The position numbers were made by a program, and so were the translations under genes. This document shows positions 20,621-33,396 of a DNA stretch of 64,000 nt, piece by piece. The DNA lies in assembly GCF_963678635.1 (NCBI RefSeq), contig NC_087069.1:19320660-19384659 (forward strand), in the 5' to 3' direction. The number at the start of each line of letters is the position of its first letter. Position 1 is the stretch's first letter. The DNA comes from Symsagittifera roscoffensis (lineage: Eukaryota > Xenacoelomorpha > Acoela > Convolutidae). A model generated the notes under the pieces. That model was given only the letters and a program-made list of their open reading frames with translations, was not told the origin of the DNA and ran no database searches.

Positions 20621-20929
20621 GTGTCCTACACAAACTGAAGATGTGTCCTACAAATGGTAAAAACTTTGGTCAGGTTTAAATGGGTTATTATACTCACGTA
20701 TGACCTGCATAAATAAATATCAAAACAACTAAAATTAACCATTGCAATTCAACAATTAAGACAATTCCTAACAGTTTCAAAATCTGGTCCGACCAGATAT
20801 CAACAAAACAAAAAGTGAAAAAATTTTCAAAAATCAATTTTTGTTGATTTGTTCAAGTTTTCACGCACTAAAACAATTGAGTTTTCCACTCCTCTCCACT
20901 TCTGCTCCATGTCTTGCCTTTAATTCTTA

Positions 20930-23900
20930 CTCCATCGCTTCTTGTTCCTGTTCGCCCATCTCGCAGTTTTCCAGCACTTTCTGTAAGATGTCAACATAGT
21001 TGCGGGCCGTTATTCAACTTTCTTGTTCCAGCGATCTCTGCTTGCAACAGGGCATTAGATCTACGTTCAGCTTCTGCTCCCTAATCCTACGGAAGCTATT
21101 GTGCATGCACAGGCTCACGTTCCTGGTCAGCTTTTAAGAACTCTTTTTTTCTCGTTTTCTGTGGTACAAGGCATTCAAGCTACCCATTTCACAGCTGTGG
21201 TTACGGCGTTCCTATGCGTCAGAAATGCTCTCTTATAGGCTCCCGGTCCTATATTTAGCTGGAAAGATTGATAGACCCCAAATTGTTTCAAGACATATGA
21301 CGCTTCGCGCGTTCATACACCCATGCCGTCATCACCGCACGGAACCATGGCTTTTGGTATCCTCAGGATTTTTCAAGTAAGTTTGAACAGATCCAGTTTG
21401 TTGCTGACACTCACTTTGCTCAGTTGCTCAGGAGTTAGTACTGCTATTCCTGCATTAGCCTCAAACCGTTTCACGGCTAACATGGCACTGACCACCAATA
21501 TCGACTCATTATTGGCTTGATCAGGCTATTCCATAAAAATAGCTCTCCAGCATCCCAAACCAACACTATATTTGCTCTCTTGGGGTACCAAAACGTCTGC
21601 GCCAGGCAGAGACACGGGTACTCCCAGTGGGTTAGCAGTATGTTGCTCCAGGTTCCATAACCTGATGCTGTCAACAGCGGCTCCATTTCGATCATCATCT
21701 GATGCGTTTCAGCCTTCTCGTCATTTGTAGGGAAATCGTTCGCCATCATTCCACTCGCTTTCCTCTTCTGAAATTCACTGACGTTTCCGTCACCCAACTT
21801 CGCAAAGTTCTCTCCCACTATCTCCTCCAATTCGTCTCTAGACTCTCCGGGACCGCCCGAAGAATCTTCGTCAATATTTCATGGGATTTTTCAGACATCA
21901 TCGACAATCGCAAGCACTCGGGAACCGAAAAGTATTGATAAATCAACCGATGCTGCGTTCTGACATCCACTACCACCAGGTGCGTCGGATATTTGCTGTT
22001 GCAGTTTGGTGCCACCAGGTACTTCGAGCCAACTGTCTTGTGATATCCCTTGCTGTGCTTCAGGTTCATTTAATTCTCCAGAGCTTCTCGCCAGCTGCCA
22101 ATTTTCTGCTCAGTCTGCAACGACCCTGGAAACACATCCACGCTCAGGGAGGTCACCAACTCATGTGCCCTTTCGAGACGTTCCATGGAGCTGGTTATGC
22201 TGTAGAACCCCAAGGCAATTATCAAATTCACCTCAGTAAACCCGTGACAGTGGGCAACCAATTCCATCTCGCTCCGATCCTACATGGTTAGCCTCCCAAA
22301 CAGCCTCGCTAACTGGCAATGCTGTTCGGCCAGGGTTTCCAAGCAGTGACCCGTTCCACACACGTGCCCTTCCAGTCCGCAACTCTGTTGGCCAGGCACT
22401 CACCTGTCCTCATCGATTCACTCGGGAAGTTTCTCTACGTGTGAGTCTTCTCACTCTGCTTCTTTACTTTCAAGGCCAGCAAGTGGTGAATCAATGCTAA
22501 TCCATGCACACTCTCATCATCGCTCTCCTCTAGCTCAAGATCAGCGGTGAGGTCCCATATCAAACCCATGCTTAGATTTGGGTTTCATGAGTTCCCACAT
22601 ACAACTAGACTGGTCTTCAGTGGACAGTCCCACGAACCACACTCAATGATTACTTGCCCCTCCAATTTGGGAACCAAGATTTTAACCACTCGTTCCTACA
22701 GAGTTATTACCAACTGCAGCTGTTCAGCCGTTATCATCCCCATCACCCGCACTATCTACACCCAGAAATCGAGGATTACCAGTTGCTCAAAGTCAAACTA
22801 CAAGTCCCTGGATTCCTCGTTGACGAATGGGTTGTAGGCCATTCCAGGCACACCTGACACATACTGGAAGGATCTCTGCTTCCCTAACGTCGCATACTCT
22901 TTCAGGCACCTGACCCTTTCCAGCAATTCTCTAGTGACTGTTAATTTTTTGTTGGAGCTTTTCCTGATTTCCTCTAACCTCCGGTAGCTATCAAGGTCGT
23001 TCAGCTCCTTCGCCGAGATCCGTAGTGGCATATCTTGATAGAGTTCCAAGAAAGCCCTCAACAAAACCTCTTCACGCGCCGCCCCTTTTTGTCAGATAGC
23101 TTTCACGCATTTCTCTAACACCGGAATTGGGATACGATCCACCACAAACCTCACAAAGCAAAGCTCATCTTTCCATTTCGCCCATGCAATCGCGGAGTCG
23201 CCCTGGCGATCAGCACTTTCAGAGCCTCCAGCAGTTCCAACAATTGCTCCCCCGTCTTGATTTCGATGATGGCTTCATATTCCTGCCTCCTTATCCCGAC
23301 AAGACATCACACCAGCCTGACTTTTAGATCCCTCATGACATATGGGTTAGCTATATAACGCCGTTACTGACGAAGGTGTGCGCATCGTCTCGTCGAAATA
23401 CTTGTCGAAGGCCGTCCTCCAGGAAATTTTTACAAGCAGCTCCAGGCCGTATTTGTTCGCTCCCGACAACATCACGGTGCCATACTCTTTCCTTTTCAGG
23501 TTTGAACCCATCGTTAGTTCCTTTAGGTGTATTTGCACGGTTTGCTTGTCATTCCATGCCATCAAATGTCCTCTCGCGGAACTTCTTGCCTACATTATTT
23601 CCACAAAGCCATCAGCCGCATTGCCCATGTGGAATGATTCGGGCACAGTGATGTGGCACTACTCGACCACTTCGAGCTGTCCCTCCAGTTTCATCCTCAC
23701 GGTTGATCGTTTTGTCACTTACTCTTCTCTTGAGCTTTCTAACCATGGATTTCTACTGATCCAGCCTTTTCTTAATTCTTTTGTCAGGCTGGTCCCGCAC
23801 AACTGCACTCTGCTCAGCGCTATCTTCCATGACTCTTCCGTTCCATCACTTTTTCCCATACCTCACGCATGATGGGCTGATTAAAACCCAATCTCATTGA

Positions 23901-24495
23901 GTGCCTTATCTCAGGATCACATTCCATGCGCTCTCCATGAAAACCAAACGCGTCCACACTTCTCCAGTCTTCCTCTCAAGTTCGCTCTGATACCGTTCCC
24001 ATTCTTCTTCTGGCAACGTGCTCAGGAATGCCACTCTATTTGATTCATCAATATTCCGCCTCCGAGGAGATTCGCAGAGCAGCTTGGACATATTTCTTCT
24101 CTGATGTGCCTCTATCAGGGACATTAAGTCAACGGGAGACAAGCTAACTGGGGCTCTTTGGTGGGCGACATAAATGACGGTGGCGTCATCAGCATCAGTG
24201 TTTTATCCGCCCCATCATCTTCCGCTTCACTAAAATCATACTCCAAGAGATCTCTCTCCGGGGCTCCCAGGTCAACTTCGCTCACCTTGTCCCCTTTGCC
24301 CTCCATGGGATCGTCCTCACCTTGGTTCTTTTTGTTGGTTTTCTGATCTTTTCCCTCATCATCTGGCTTGTCGGGGCCTTGGCGCATAACAACTCCTGAT
24401 TCCGGCTGAGCCGATATCATCAAGTCAACCGACTGTTTCCACAGGTTCCTCATCAAGCGGCGCCACTTCCTCTATCTTCAGATAGATGCCTTCCC
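20930..24495 (-). pseudogene. ORF3 relic (second family), C-terminal two thirds
   Basis: Many short frames, read on the minus strand, follow the 1,142-codon frame at 45197-48625 in order. For example 21477-21830 carries GNVSEFQKRKASG and CLAQTFWYPKR, close to GNVSEFQKQKASG and CLAQTLWYPKR there. At its N-terminal side (23906-24456) it keeps a stretch absent from the full-length element, including EEEWERYQSELERKTGEVW and an acidic segment, showing that the full-length copy is internally deleted. Broken by numerous stops and frameshifts. Confidence 0.8.
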
Positions 24496-24695
24496 NNNNN
24501 NNNNNNNNNNNNNNNNNNNNNNNNNNNNNNNNNNNNNNNNNNNNNNNNNNNNNNNNNNNNNNNNNNNNNNNNNNNNNNNNNNNNNNNNNNNNNNNNNNNN
24601 NNNNNNNNNNNNNNNNNNNNNNNNNNNNNNNNNNNNNNNNNNNNNNNNNNNNNNNNNNNNNNNNNNNNNNNNNNNNNNNNNNNNNNNNNNNNNNN
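24496..24695. other. Assembly gap of 200 N
   Basis: Exactly 200 N, a usual placeholder for a gap of unknown size. The element pieces on either side are in opposite orientation, and the tandem duplication on the right starts at the first base after it. Confidence 0.98.
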
Positions 24696-27200
24696 GCTAT
24701 ACTTGAAGAAGGACGGGATTGTCGCCTGCAAGCGTAAAGGAGAAGACAAAGTCTTTACAAATACAATTCGATAGTGCTACCACAGCTGTATTAAATTGAG
24801 TTATTGTTTCGCTCACATGACCAAATGGGCCATCAAGGCGTGGCCAAAGTGTATAGCCGGATACAGAAGCGGTTTGAATGGCGTGGCTTGAAAAAGGCCT
24901 GTGAAAAATGGATTTCTGCTGGCTTGTCATGTCAGCAAGCGAAGGAACCCAGGACTCTCAGGTTCTCCCTGCAAACGATAGAATTGTCTGGATTTGATGA
25001 AGTGGTACAGATCGATCATCAGACAATCTGCATGAAGGCCACAGGCTACAACCAAAGCCAATGAAGGCCACAGGCTGGTGGTGATTGATCACTTCACAAA
25101 TTACGCACAGGCAGCTCCCTGCTTGACTGCATCAAAGGAGGAAACTAGCGACCATTTAAAAAATGTCACAATGGCCAGACACGTCTGCCAGGTCACATTC
25201 CAGTCAGATATGGGCAAAGCTTTCGTCGGTGATCTCGCAAAGGAGTTAATGACGATGTCGCAAGCAGGCCAACCCGACCACTTATCACCCGCAGACAAAT
25301 GGCCTGGTCGAGAGACAAAATCGCCCACTATGTTTCATGCTACGGGTTTATTGCTCACGATACATGGACGACTGGGATAATCTTTTGCCGCAGGTAATTG
25401 TCGTTTACACTCATTTACGGGAATCAACCCACACATGATGTTAACCGGCCACGAGAAATCGTTTCCCCTAACCTTCTTCTATCCGGAGTATGAAAAAGGA
25501 AAACAACACCGCACACACAGGTGCGTGATGTGATGAGGAGGCAACAGGAAGTGAATGATCTGTGCAGAAGGAACATGCAACAGGCTCAAATCAGGCAGAA
25601 CAAGAGGTTTGATAAGAGGACAGCTGGCGCCAAGGTTTACTCAGTAGGGGAATCTGTTGTCGTGTCCATTTCAAATAACTGAGGTGCATCAGGGTGGTCG
25701 TTTTGAACACCGGACGCGCAGCTCATTGCGAGAATATCGAACCCCACAACGCATCATCAGAAGACTGGTGCACCCCTGCTGACATGCATGAGGGTGGCTA
25801 CTTGATAGTGGATCCCCGCTGTGAAGTGAATGAGAGGGGCGAACGTGACAAGAATGACGGAAGCGAAGTGATGGATGACTGTGATGACTGCCACTGGAAC
25901 TGGAACTAACTGCGCGAATAGAGGTCGATGAAAAAACCCTAAGACTTGTAGTGGAGGATTGAAACTGCCCAGAGCAGACCGACGTTGACAAAGGAGTAGA
26001 ACCTGACTTTCCCTTGACCATGTAGACGCCATAGATCAAGAGGGGAAGGGACAAGAGGGAATACAAAATGTATGGTGAAGATTTTGTCGTATACAGAATA
26101 GCACTAAATAACAGACTCAATAGTACGTTTGGATGAAATTGTATCACAGGACATCGACCTGTTCAATCATACAAAAACAGATTGGATCGATGATAGGGAG
26201 AGGAAAGGGAGTTCGAACCTGAGGCGGAACGAATACATGAGCATGAGCTGACAAATTTACGGGTGCTCTAATGGCTCCATGATATACCTGCATATCAAAA
26301 AGAAACAATCCTGACCATTCAGGATGTCGATCAGACCAGCATCAAACACATCAATCACCGCAACGCCGAATCAAACTGGATCGCTCCAGATGGCCCCTTA
26401 TGTGTTCCCAAATCCAAGCATGATCTGCTCGATCCTGGTCGATTGACCGGGACGTCGATGGATTTTTATTGTCCGGGAGTGGAGATAGGACTCACCCACA
26501 CCAAAAATCTAACCATTAAAAGTTCAAAATTGGCAAGCGAGACAGGAGAACTGGAAACGGAGGGCTGAAAACCCTAAAAAAACTGCCTTTTGCACAAACT
26601 TTCGAGTCATATTCTGGCCTGGCAAATCACTACTCGAACAGCATTGTTGTGACAGACAGTGATTTTATACTCACGGAACGCACGTGCGCTATAGCGAGAA
26701 CTGCGGATGTAAGCATTAAAACTGCCTTTTGCACAAACTTTCGAGTCATATTCTGGCCTGGCAAATCACTACTCGAACAGCATGGTTGTGACAGACAGTG
26801 ATTTTATACTCACGGAACGCACGTGCGCTATAGCGAGAACTGCGGATGTAAGCATTAAAACATTAGTAGCGGCCGACTTCAAAAGAGAGTACAAGAACAT
26901 CAAGCTTTTAAGGGATGATAGCGCTGCCCCCTTTTGCATCACAAATACCGGGAAAAAACTTGTGTTTTTGGTAACCACGGCCACTGATAGACAACACGTG
27001 AATCCCGAGAGTTTAGCTGGCACTAACTCGACTCAGGGTTTTCCTGATTGAGAGAGGAGTGACCTCGCTCTCTTTGCCGGTCTATGAACCCAATGGGGTA
27101 CAGTTGCATTCCAGAGAGCTATATGCTCAAGTGCATTTGAGTTTTTCTTGGAAACAGACATAGAAATCTTCTTGCATAAGAAGTATTATCTTTTTTTGAT
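24696..27200 (+). pseudogene. pol: Decayed Pol: integrase and macro-like extension (unit 1)
   Basis: Matches the full-length Pol in order: LYLKKDGIVACKRK, RSHDQMGHQG..CQQAKEPR (integrase zinc domain), FQSDMGKAF with the catalytic-site Asn changed, then the acidic linker, then a macro-like region (ITNTGKKLVFLVTTATDRQH). Stops interrupt the integrase core (near 25061 and 25380), so it is not functional. Confidence 0.8.
26582..26859 (+). repeat. 139-bp tandem duplication in macro-like region (unit 1)
   Basis: The block beginning ACTGCCTTTTGCACAAACTT at 26582 repeats at 26721 with a single difference noticed (cattgttgtg versus catggttgtg). It duplicates the segment encoding TDSDFILTERTCAIA. The identical arrangement occurs in unit 2. 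Confidence 0.85.
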
Positions 27201-27382
27201 TAGGGTTAAATGTTCTACTGTTAGAATTAAGAGTTTTCTACTAGGTTTACCTTTTAAATATTAGAGTTTAGATTTTAGGATAGGTATTGAGTATTAGGTT
27301 TTTTTAAATAGAAATATTGATGTGTGACATTGGTATTTTGTATTATTGTGTGGTTATGATATGGTGATGATTATGTTATTGT

Positions 27383-27462
27383 GACCTGGGTAACTCCAGG
27401 TGCGAAAGCGGACAGCATTCGAGCTTTTTGACTGACATAATTGAAGGTGGACGATCCACATT
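27383..27462 (+). other. Two hairpins between pol and ORF3, unit 1 (repeated at 32138-32217)
   Basis: ACCTGG..CCAGGT (27384-27401) and AAGGTGGA-CGA-TCCACATT (27444-27462) lie in the same order and positions as the two perfect hairpins at 49405-49424 and 49344-49362 of the full-length element. Pairing is kept although the sequence between has diverged heavily. Confidence 0.6.
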
Positions 27463-27613
27463 AGTGCTAAATTTCAGAATAAAAAGAAGAAGAGAATTTC
27501 GATTGACAGTTTTAAAAGATATGAATGATGTCTCAACGCGTAGATAAGATAACTTTTATAATAGTTCTGTCTTGTCTTTTAGATCGTTGTTGATTTTCTT
27601 TAATGAAATTTAA

Positions 27614-28641
27614 ATGGAAATTGAAGATACAAGATCTACACGATGGAGAATGATCGGCAAGAATGATCTGATGGACTTTATCTTGGCGAGTCTAGGAACG
27701 GCTCTGGACGAGATATATCAGCGCTTGATAGAGTGCAACTTTGGAACGGAAGACCCGGTTGATAGGTTGACCCTATTGAGAAGGCCGTGGGTACCGACCC
27801 ACAGAAGTGGTGTTGATGCTAGCTTTCGGCGAGTCCGGTACCGCCGAGAGAAGCAGAAATAGGCTCATGCGATGGCGACATGGAGAGATGTCTGGTCACG
27901 ACTTGGCTCGTGAGCCAATATTGGGCAAATGAAGGGATTACAGGCTAGGAGAGATGCCTATGCCAGTGCGCCCTAACTCCTCCGCACAGCCTCTCTTCGG
28001 ATCGAAGAGATCACGCGATGGGCCAGGCCATTGGTACTCTGCAGATTCACCAAGTGCAGCTCCACCATCAAAGTTTATGAAAATGAGCGAAATTGAGTTA
28101 CAGCCGGCAGAAACCAGCGAAACTCTCGAGAACAGAGATGAGGACTGGCAGGAGTTGTGCGTAAAGCTCGATGAATACAACGAGAAGGAGAAAGAACGTG
28201 ATGAGTGGAAAAGGAACTATGACGAGCTACTGATCACTCTCAAGGAAGAGGAGTTAAGGCACCTGAATGAGGTCTACCAAACGAGGATGAGCAAGTTGTC
28301 GCCAGATGTCCTAGCTATGATGAACCCCGACACGATTACTAAGGCTAATACTCAGGAGTTTTAAAGACCAAATGAAGTGGCAGCTCCACAGCGAGTGAGC
28401 TCGCCTGCCAACGCGAGTTACACTATACTTGACCCTTCGGATACTTACCTGGCGCCTAGGATAGCCGACTTCATGAACGGGAACATGACCTGATGGAACG
28501 CGATGGTCAGGAATTTGATTGTCGAAAATTCCAACGAACTCAGGTTGATGGACATCGAGAGTGTACTGCGAATGGCGACCACAGTGCCTTAAGGAGAGAT
28601 GGGATACCTTTCAATACCCAGCAGGGCAGACAATGGATCAT
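27614..28641 (+). pseudogene. Decayed ORF3, N-terminal part (unit 1)
   Basis: Begins MEIEDTRST and soon matches the ORF3 start of the full-length copy (ASLGTALDEIYQRLIECNF). A frameshift follows near 27780. A second open stretch at 27954-28364 encodes RPNSSAQPLFGSKRSRDGPG and then a charged, coiled-coil-like segment. The unit ends abruptly at 28641. Confidence 0.75.
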
Positions 28642-28666
28642 ACTCCGGTTTCATCTCCGGAGTATG
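28639..28666. repeat. Inverted repeat at the duplication junction
   Basis: CATACTCCGG and CCGGAGTATG form a perfect 10-base stem with an 8-base loop, precisely where the two duplicate units part company (identity ends at 28641). Confidence 0.7.
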
Positions 28667-31600
28667 AATCCCGAGGTTTCAGATCACTGATGCAAAAAAG
28701 GAGTACGAACCATGCTCGGACTGTTCATCCGGAGATGAAACACCGTCCGGAGATGAGACATTGCCCGGGAGTCAACTCAGGAAAGTAGACGAGGAGCGGA
28801 ACTGTCCGGGGAGTGGTGTTCCATCGGTCCAGGCCGTGATGATTTGTCCGGGGAGTCATTTTCAGGACAACTGAGGGACCGAGTTCTGTCCGAGGAGTCG
28901 AGAAACACGAAGAACAAGTTAGAAGCAGAGTGGATAGACTCAATCAGCTCAAGTGACGGCTCGAAGTCTCATTCCTTTGCGATGCATTCCTAGGCAGTAG
29001 ATTGGAAACGGCGCGGGTTGAATAGAGGGATCAAGATTCAGACAGGGACAGATATAACTCCGATGAGGAAAGCACTGCAGTCGACAATTCTGCAGACGAA
29101 CTTGAGTTGATAGCGGAAACGAAGCGCCCGATTAGACTAATACCGCATGCTGCGGTCATCCGTACAAATCTGGAGCCTTTGGAACAAGAGGCGACACCTT
29201 TGAAAAAGATATGGTGTGTTGAAATGTTGGACGATGCTTATGCTCCGGAAATAAATAGCGGACAGCTAAACGTGATGGAGACCTTTTTGAAAGCCAGGTA
29301 CCGACTGTTGGATTTTTTGAGGGCTATGCGAAATGATAGGAGGACTAGCAAACTAAGGAGATGGATAGAAAACGGAGCACCCAACAAAGGTGACCTGGAA
29401 GAAGAAAGCTATAAGATTCTGAAGCAGCTTTACATGAAGAGAAAGTATTTGCTATACTTGAAGAAGGACGGGATTGTCGCCTGCAAGCGTAAAGGAGAAG
29501 ACAAAGTCTTTACAAATACAATTCGATAGTGCTACCACAGCTGTATTAAATTGAGTTATTGTTTCGCTCACATGACCAAATGGGCCATCAAGGCGTGGCC
29601 AAAGTGTATAGCCGGATACAGAAGCGGTTTGAATGGCGTGGCTTGAAAAAGGCCTGTGAAAAATGGATTTCTGCTGGCTTGTCATGTCAGCAAGCGAAGG
29701 AACCCAGGACTCTCAGGTTCTCCCTGCAAACGATAGAATTGTCTGGATTTGATGAAGTGGTACAGATCGATCATCAGACAATCTGCATGAAGGCCACAGG
29801 CTACAACCAAAGCCAATGAAGGCCACAGGCTGGTGGTGATTGATCACTTCACAAATTACGCACAGGCAGCTCCCTGCTTGACTGCATCAAAGGAGGAAAC
29901 TAGCGACCATTTAAAAAATGTCACAATGGCCAGACACGTCTGCCAGGTCACATTCCAGTCAGATATGGGCAAAGCTTTCGTCGGTGATCTCGCAAAGGAG
30001 TTAATGACGATGTCGCAAGCAGGCCAACCCGACCACTTATCACCCGCAGACAAATGGCCTGGTCGAGAGACAAAATCGCCCACTATGTTTCATGCTACGG
30101 GTTTATTGCTCACGATACATGGACGACTGGGATAATCTTTTGCCGCAGGTAATTGTCGTTTACACTCATTTACGGGAATCAACCCACACATGATGTTAAC
30201 CGGCCACGAGAAATCGTTTCCCCTAACCTTCTTCTATCCGGAGTATGAAAAAGGAAAACAACACCGCACACACAGGTGCGTGATGTGATGAGGAGGCAAC
30301 AGGAAGTGAATGATCTGTGCAGAAGGAACATGCAACAGGCTCAAATCAGGCAGAACAAGAGGTTTGATAAGAGGACAGCTGGCGCCAAGGTTTACTCAGT
30401 AGGGGAATCTGTTGTCGTGTCCATTTCAAATAACTGAGGTGCATCAGGGTGGTCGTTTTGAACACCGGACGCGCAGCTCATTGCGAGAATATCGAACCCC
30501 ACAACGCATCATCAGAAGACTGGTGCACCCCTGCTGACATGCATGAGGGTGGCTACTTGATAGTGGATCCCCGCTGTGAAGTGAATGAGAGGGGCGAACG
30601 TGACAAGAATGACGGAAGCGAAGTGATGGATGACTGTGATGACTGCCACTGGAACTGGAACTAACTGCGCGAATAGAGGTCGATGAAAAAACCCTAAGAC
30701 TTGTAGTGGAGGATTGAAACTGCCCAGAGCAGACCGACGTTGACAAAGGAGTAGAACCTGACTTTCCCTTGACCATGTAGACGCCATAGATCAAGAGGGG
30801 AAGGGACAAGAGGGAATACAAAATGTATGGTGAAGATTTTGTCGTATACAGAATAGCACTAAATAACAGACTCAATAGTACGTTTGGATGAAATTGTATC
30901 ACAGGACATCGACCTGTTCAATCATACAAAAACAGATTGGATCGATGATAGGGAGAGGAAAGGGAGTTCGAACCTGAGGCGGAACGAATACATGAGCATG
31001 AGCTGACAAATTTACGGGTGCTCTAATGGCTCCATGATATACCTGCATATCAAAAAGAAACAATCCTGACCATTCAGGATGTCGATCAGACCAGCATCAA
31101 ACACATCAATCACCGCAACGCCGAATCAAACTGGATCGCTCCAGATGGCCCCTTATGTGTTCCCAAATCCAAGCATGATCTGCTCGATCCTGGTCGATTG
31201 ACCGGGACGTCGATGGATTTTTATTGTCCGGGAGTGGAGATAGGACTCACCCACACCAAAAATCTAACCATTAAAAGTTCAAAATTGGCAAGCGAGACAG
31301 GAGAACTGGAAACGGAGGGCTGAAAACCCTAAAAAAACTGCCTTTTGCACAAACTTTCGAGTCATATTCTGGCCTGGCAAATCACTACTCGAACAGCATT
31401 GTTGTGACAGACAGTGATTTTATACTCACGGAACGCACGTGCGCTATAGCGAGAACTGCGGATGTAAGCATTAAAACTGCCTTTTGCACAAACTTTCGAG
31501 TCATATTCTGGCCTGGCAAATCACTACTCGAACAGCATGGTTGTGACAGACAGTGATTTTATACTCACGGAACGCACGTGCGCTATAGCGAGAACTGCGG

Positions 31601-31955
31601 ATGTAAGCATTAAAACATTAGTAGCGGCCGACTTCAAAAGAGAGTACAAGAACATCAAGCTTTTAAGGGATGATAGCGCTGCCCCCTTTTGCATCACAAA
31701 TACCGGGAAAAAACTTGTGTTTTTGGTAACCACGGCCACTGATAGACAACACGTGAATCCCGAGAGTTTAGCTGGCACTAACTCGACTCAGGGTTTTCCT
31801 GATTGAGAGAGGAGTGACCTCGCTCTCTTTGCCGGTCTATGAACCCAATGGGGTACAGTTGCATTCCAGAGAGCTATATGCTCAAGTGCATTTGAGTTTT
31901 TCTTGGAAACAGACATAGAAATCTTCTTGCATAAGAAGTATTATCTTTTTTTGAT
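28642..31955 (+). pseudogene. pol: Decayed Pol: repeat linker, integrase, macro-like region (unit 2)
   Basis: Starts in the Pol linker that carries the repeated LSGES-type motif (TTGTCCGGGGAGT-like DNA near 28800 and 28845), passes an open stretch at 29107-29529 (KIWCVEMLDDAYAPEI, KRKYLLYLKKDG), and then repeats the integrase and macro-like region of unit 1. Stops throughout. Confidence 0.8.
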
Positions 31956-33396
31956 TAGGGTTAAATGTTCTACTGTTAGAATTAAGAGTTTTCTACTAGG
32001 TTTACCTTTTAAATATTAGAGTTTAGATTTTAGGATAGGTATTGAGTATTAGGTTTTTTTAAATAGAAATATTGATGTGTGACATTGGTATTTTGTATTA
32101 TTGTGTGGTTATGATATGGTGATGATTATGTTATTGTGACCTGGGTAACTCCAGGTGCGAAAGCGGACAGCATTCGAGCTTTTTGACTGACATAATTGAA
32201 GGTGGACGATCCACATTAGTGCTAAATTTCAGAATAAAAAGAAGAAGAGAATTTCGATTGACAGTTTTAAAAGATATGAATGATGTCTCAACGCGTAGAT
32301 AAGATAACTTTTATAATAGTTCTGTCTTGTCTTTTAGATCGTTGTTGATTTTCTTTAATGAAATTTAAATGGAAATTGAAGATACAAGATCTACACGATG
32401 GAGAATGATCGGCAAGAATGATCTGATGGACTTTATCTTGGCGAGTCTAGGAACGGCTCTGGACGAGATATATCAGCGCTTGATAGAGTGCAACTTTGGA
32501 ACGGAAGACCCGGTTGATAGGTTGACCCTATTGAGAAGGCCGTGGGTACCGACCCACAGAAGTGGTGTTGATGCTAGCTTTCGGCGAGTCCGGTACCGCC
32601 GAGAGAAGCAGAAATAGGCTCATGCGATGGCGACATGGAGAGATGTCTGGTCACGACTTGGCTCGTGAGCCAATATTGGGCAAATGAAGGGATTACAGGC
32701 TAGGAGAGATGCCTATGCCAGTGCGCCCTAACTCCTCCGCACAGCCTCTCTTCGGATCGAAGAGATCACGCGATGGGCCAGGCCATTGGTACTCTGCAGA
32801 TTCACCAAGTGCAGCTCCACCATCAAAGTTTATGAAAATGAGCGAAATTGAGTTACAGCCGGCAGAAACCAGCGAAACTCTCGAGAACAGAGATGAGGAC
32901 TGGCAGGAGTTGTGCGTAAAGCTCGATGAATACAACGAGAAGGAGAAAGAACGTGATGAGTGGAAAAGGAACTATGACGAGCTACTGATCACTCTCAAGG
33001 AAGAGGAGTTAAGGCACCTGAATGAGGTCTACCAAACGAGGATGAGCAAGTTGTCGCCAGATGTCCTAGCTATGATGAACCCCGACACGATTACTAAGGC
33101 TAATACTCAGGAGTTTTAAAGACCAAATGAAGTGGCAGCTCCACAGCGAGTGAGCTCGCCTGCCAACGCGAGTTACACTATACTTGACCCTTCGGATACT
33201 TACCTGGCGCCTAGGATAGCCGACTTCATGAACGGGAACATGACCTGATGGAACGCGATGGTCAGGAATTTGATTGTCGAAAATTCCAACGAACTCAGGT
33301 TGATGGACATCGAGAGTGTACTGCGAATGGCGACCACAGTGCCTTAAGGAGAGATGGGATACCTTTCAATACCCAGCAGGGCAGACAATGGATCAT
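29451..33396 (+). repeat. Perfect tandem duplication, unit 2 portion
   Basis: Second copy of 24696-28641. After 33396 the sequence goes on into more ORF3, whereas after 28641 it jumps back to mid-pol, so the repeat unit is 28642-33396 (4,755 bp). Confidence 0.9.
31337..31614 (+). repeat. 139-bp tandem duplication in macro-like region (unit 2)
   Basis: Same nested duplication as at 26582-26859, shifted by 4,755 bases. It therefore predates the larger duplication or its assembly copy. Confidence 0.85.

Larger units (their letters stand above)
19890..24495 (-). mobile_element. Truncated Ty3/gypsy copy (second family), LTR plus 3' ORF
   Basis: On the minus strand this is the 3' end of an element of the same family as 43566-62941. 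It opens with TGTAACATTCGCCC, as the full-length LTRs do, then carries a decayed copy of the large third ORF and is cut by a run of N. It is much more diverged than the full-length copy and broken by frameshifts and stops. Confidence 0.85.
24696..28641 (+). repeat. Perfect tandem duplication, unit 1 portion
   Basis: Every base I compared matches 29451-33396 (offset 4,755), including all small frames and a nested 139-bp duplication. Identity begins at the gap edge and ends at 28641. Confidence 0.9.

Noticed and set aside
24453-24749. Open frames running through the N block
   Set aside because: The frame is open only because N is untranslated; there is no sequence to support coding.
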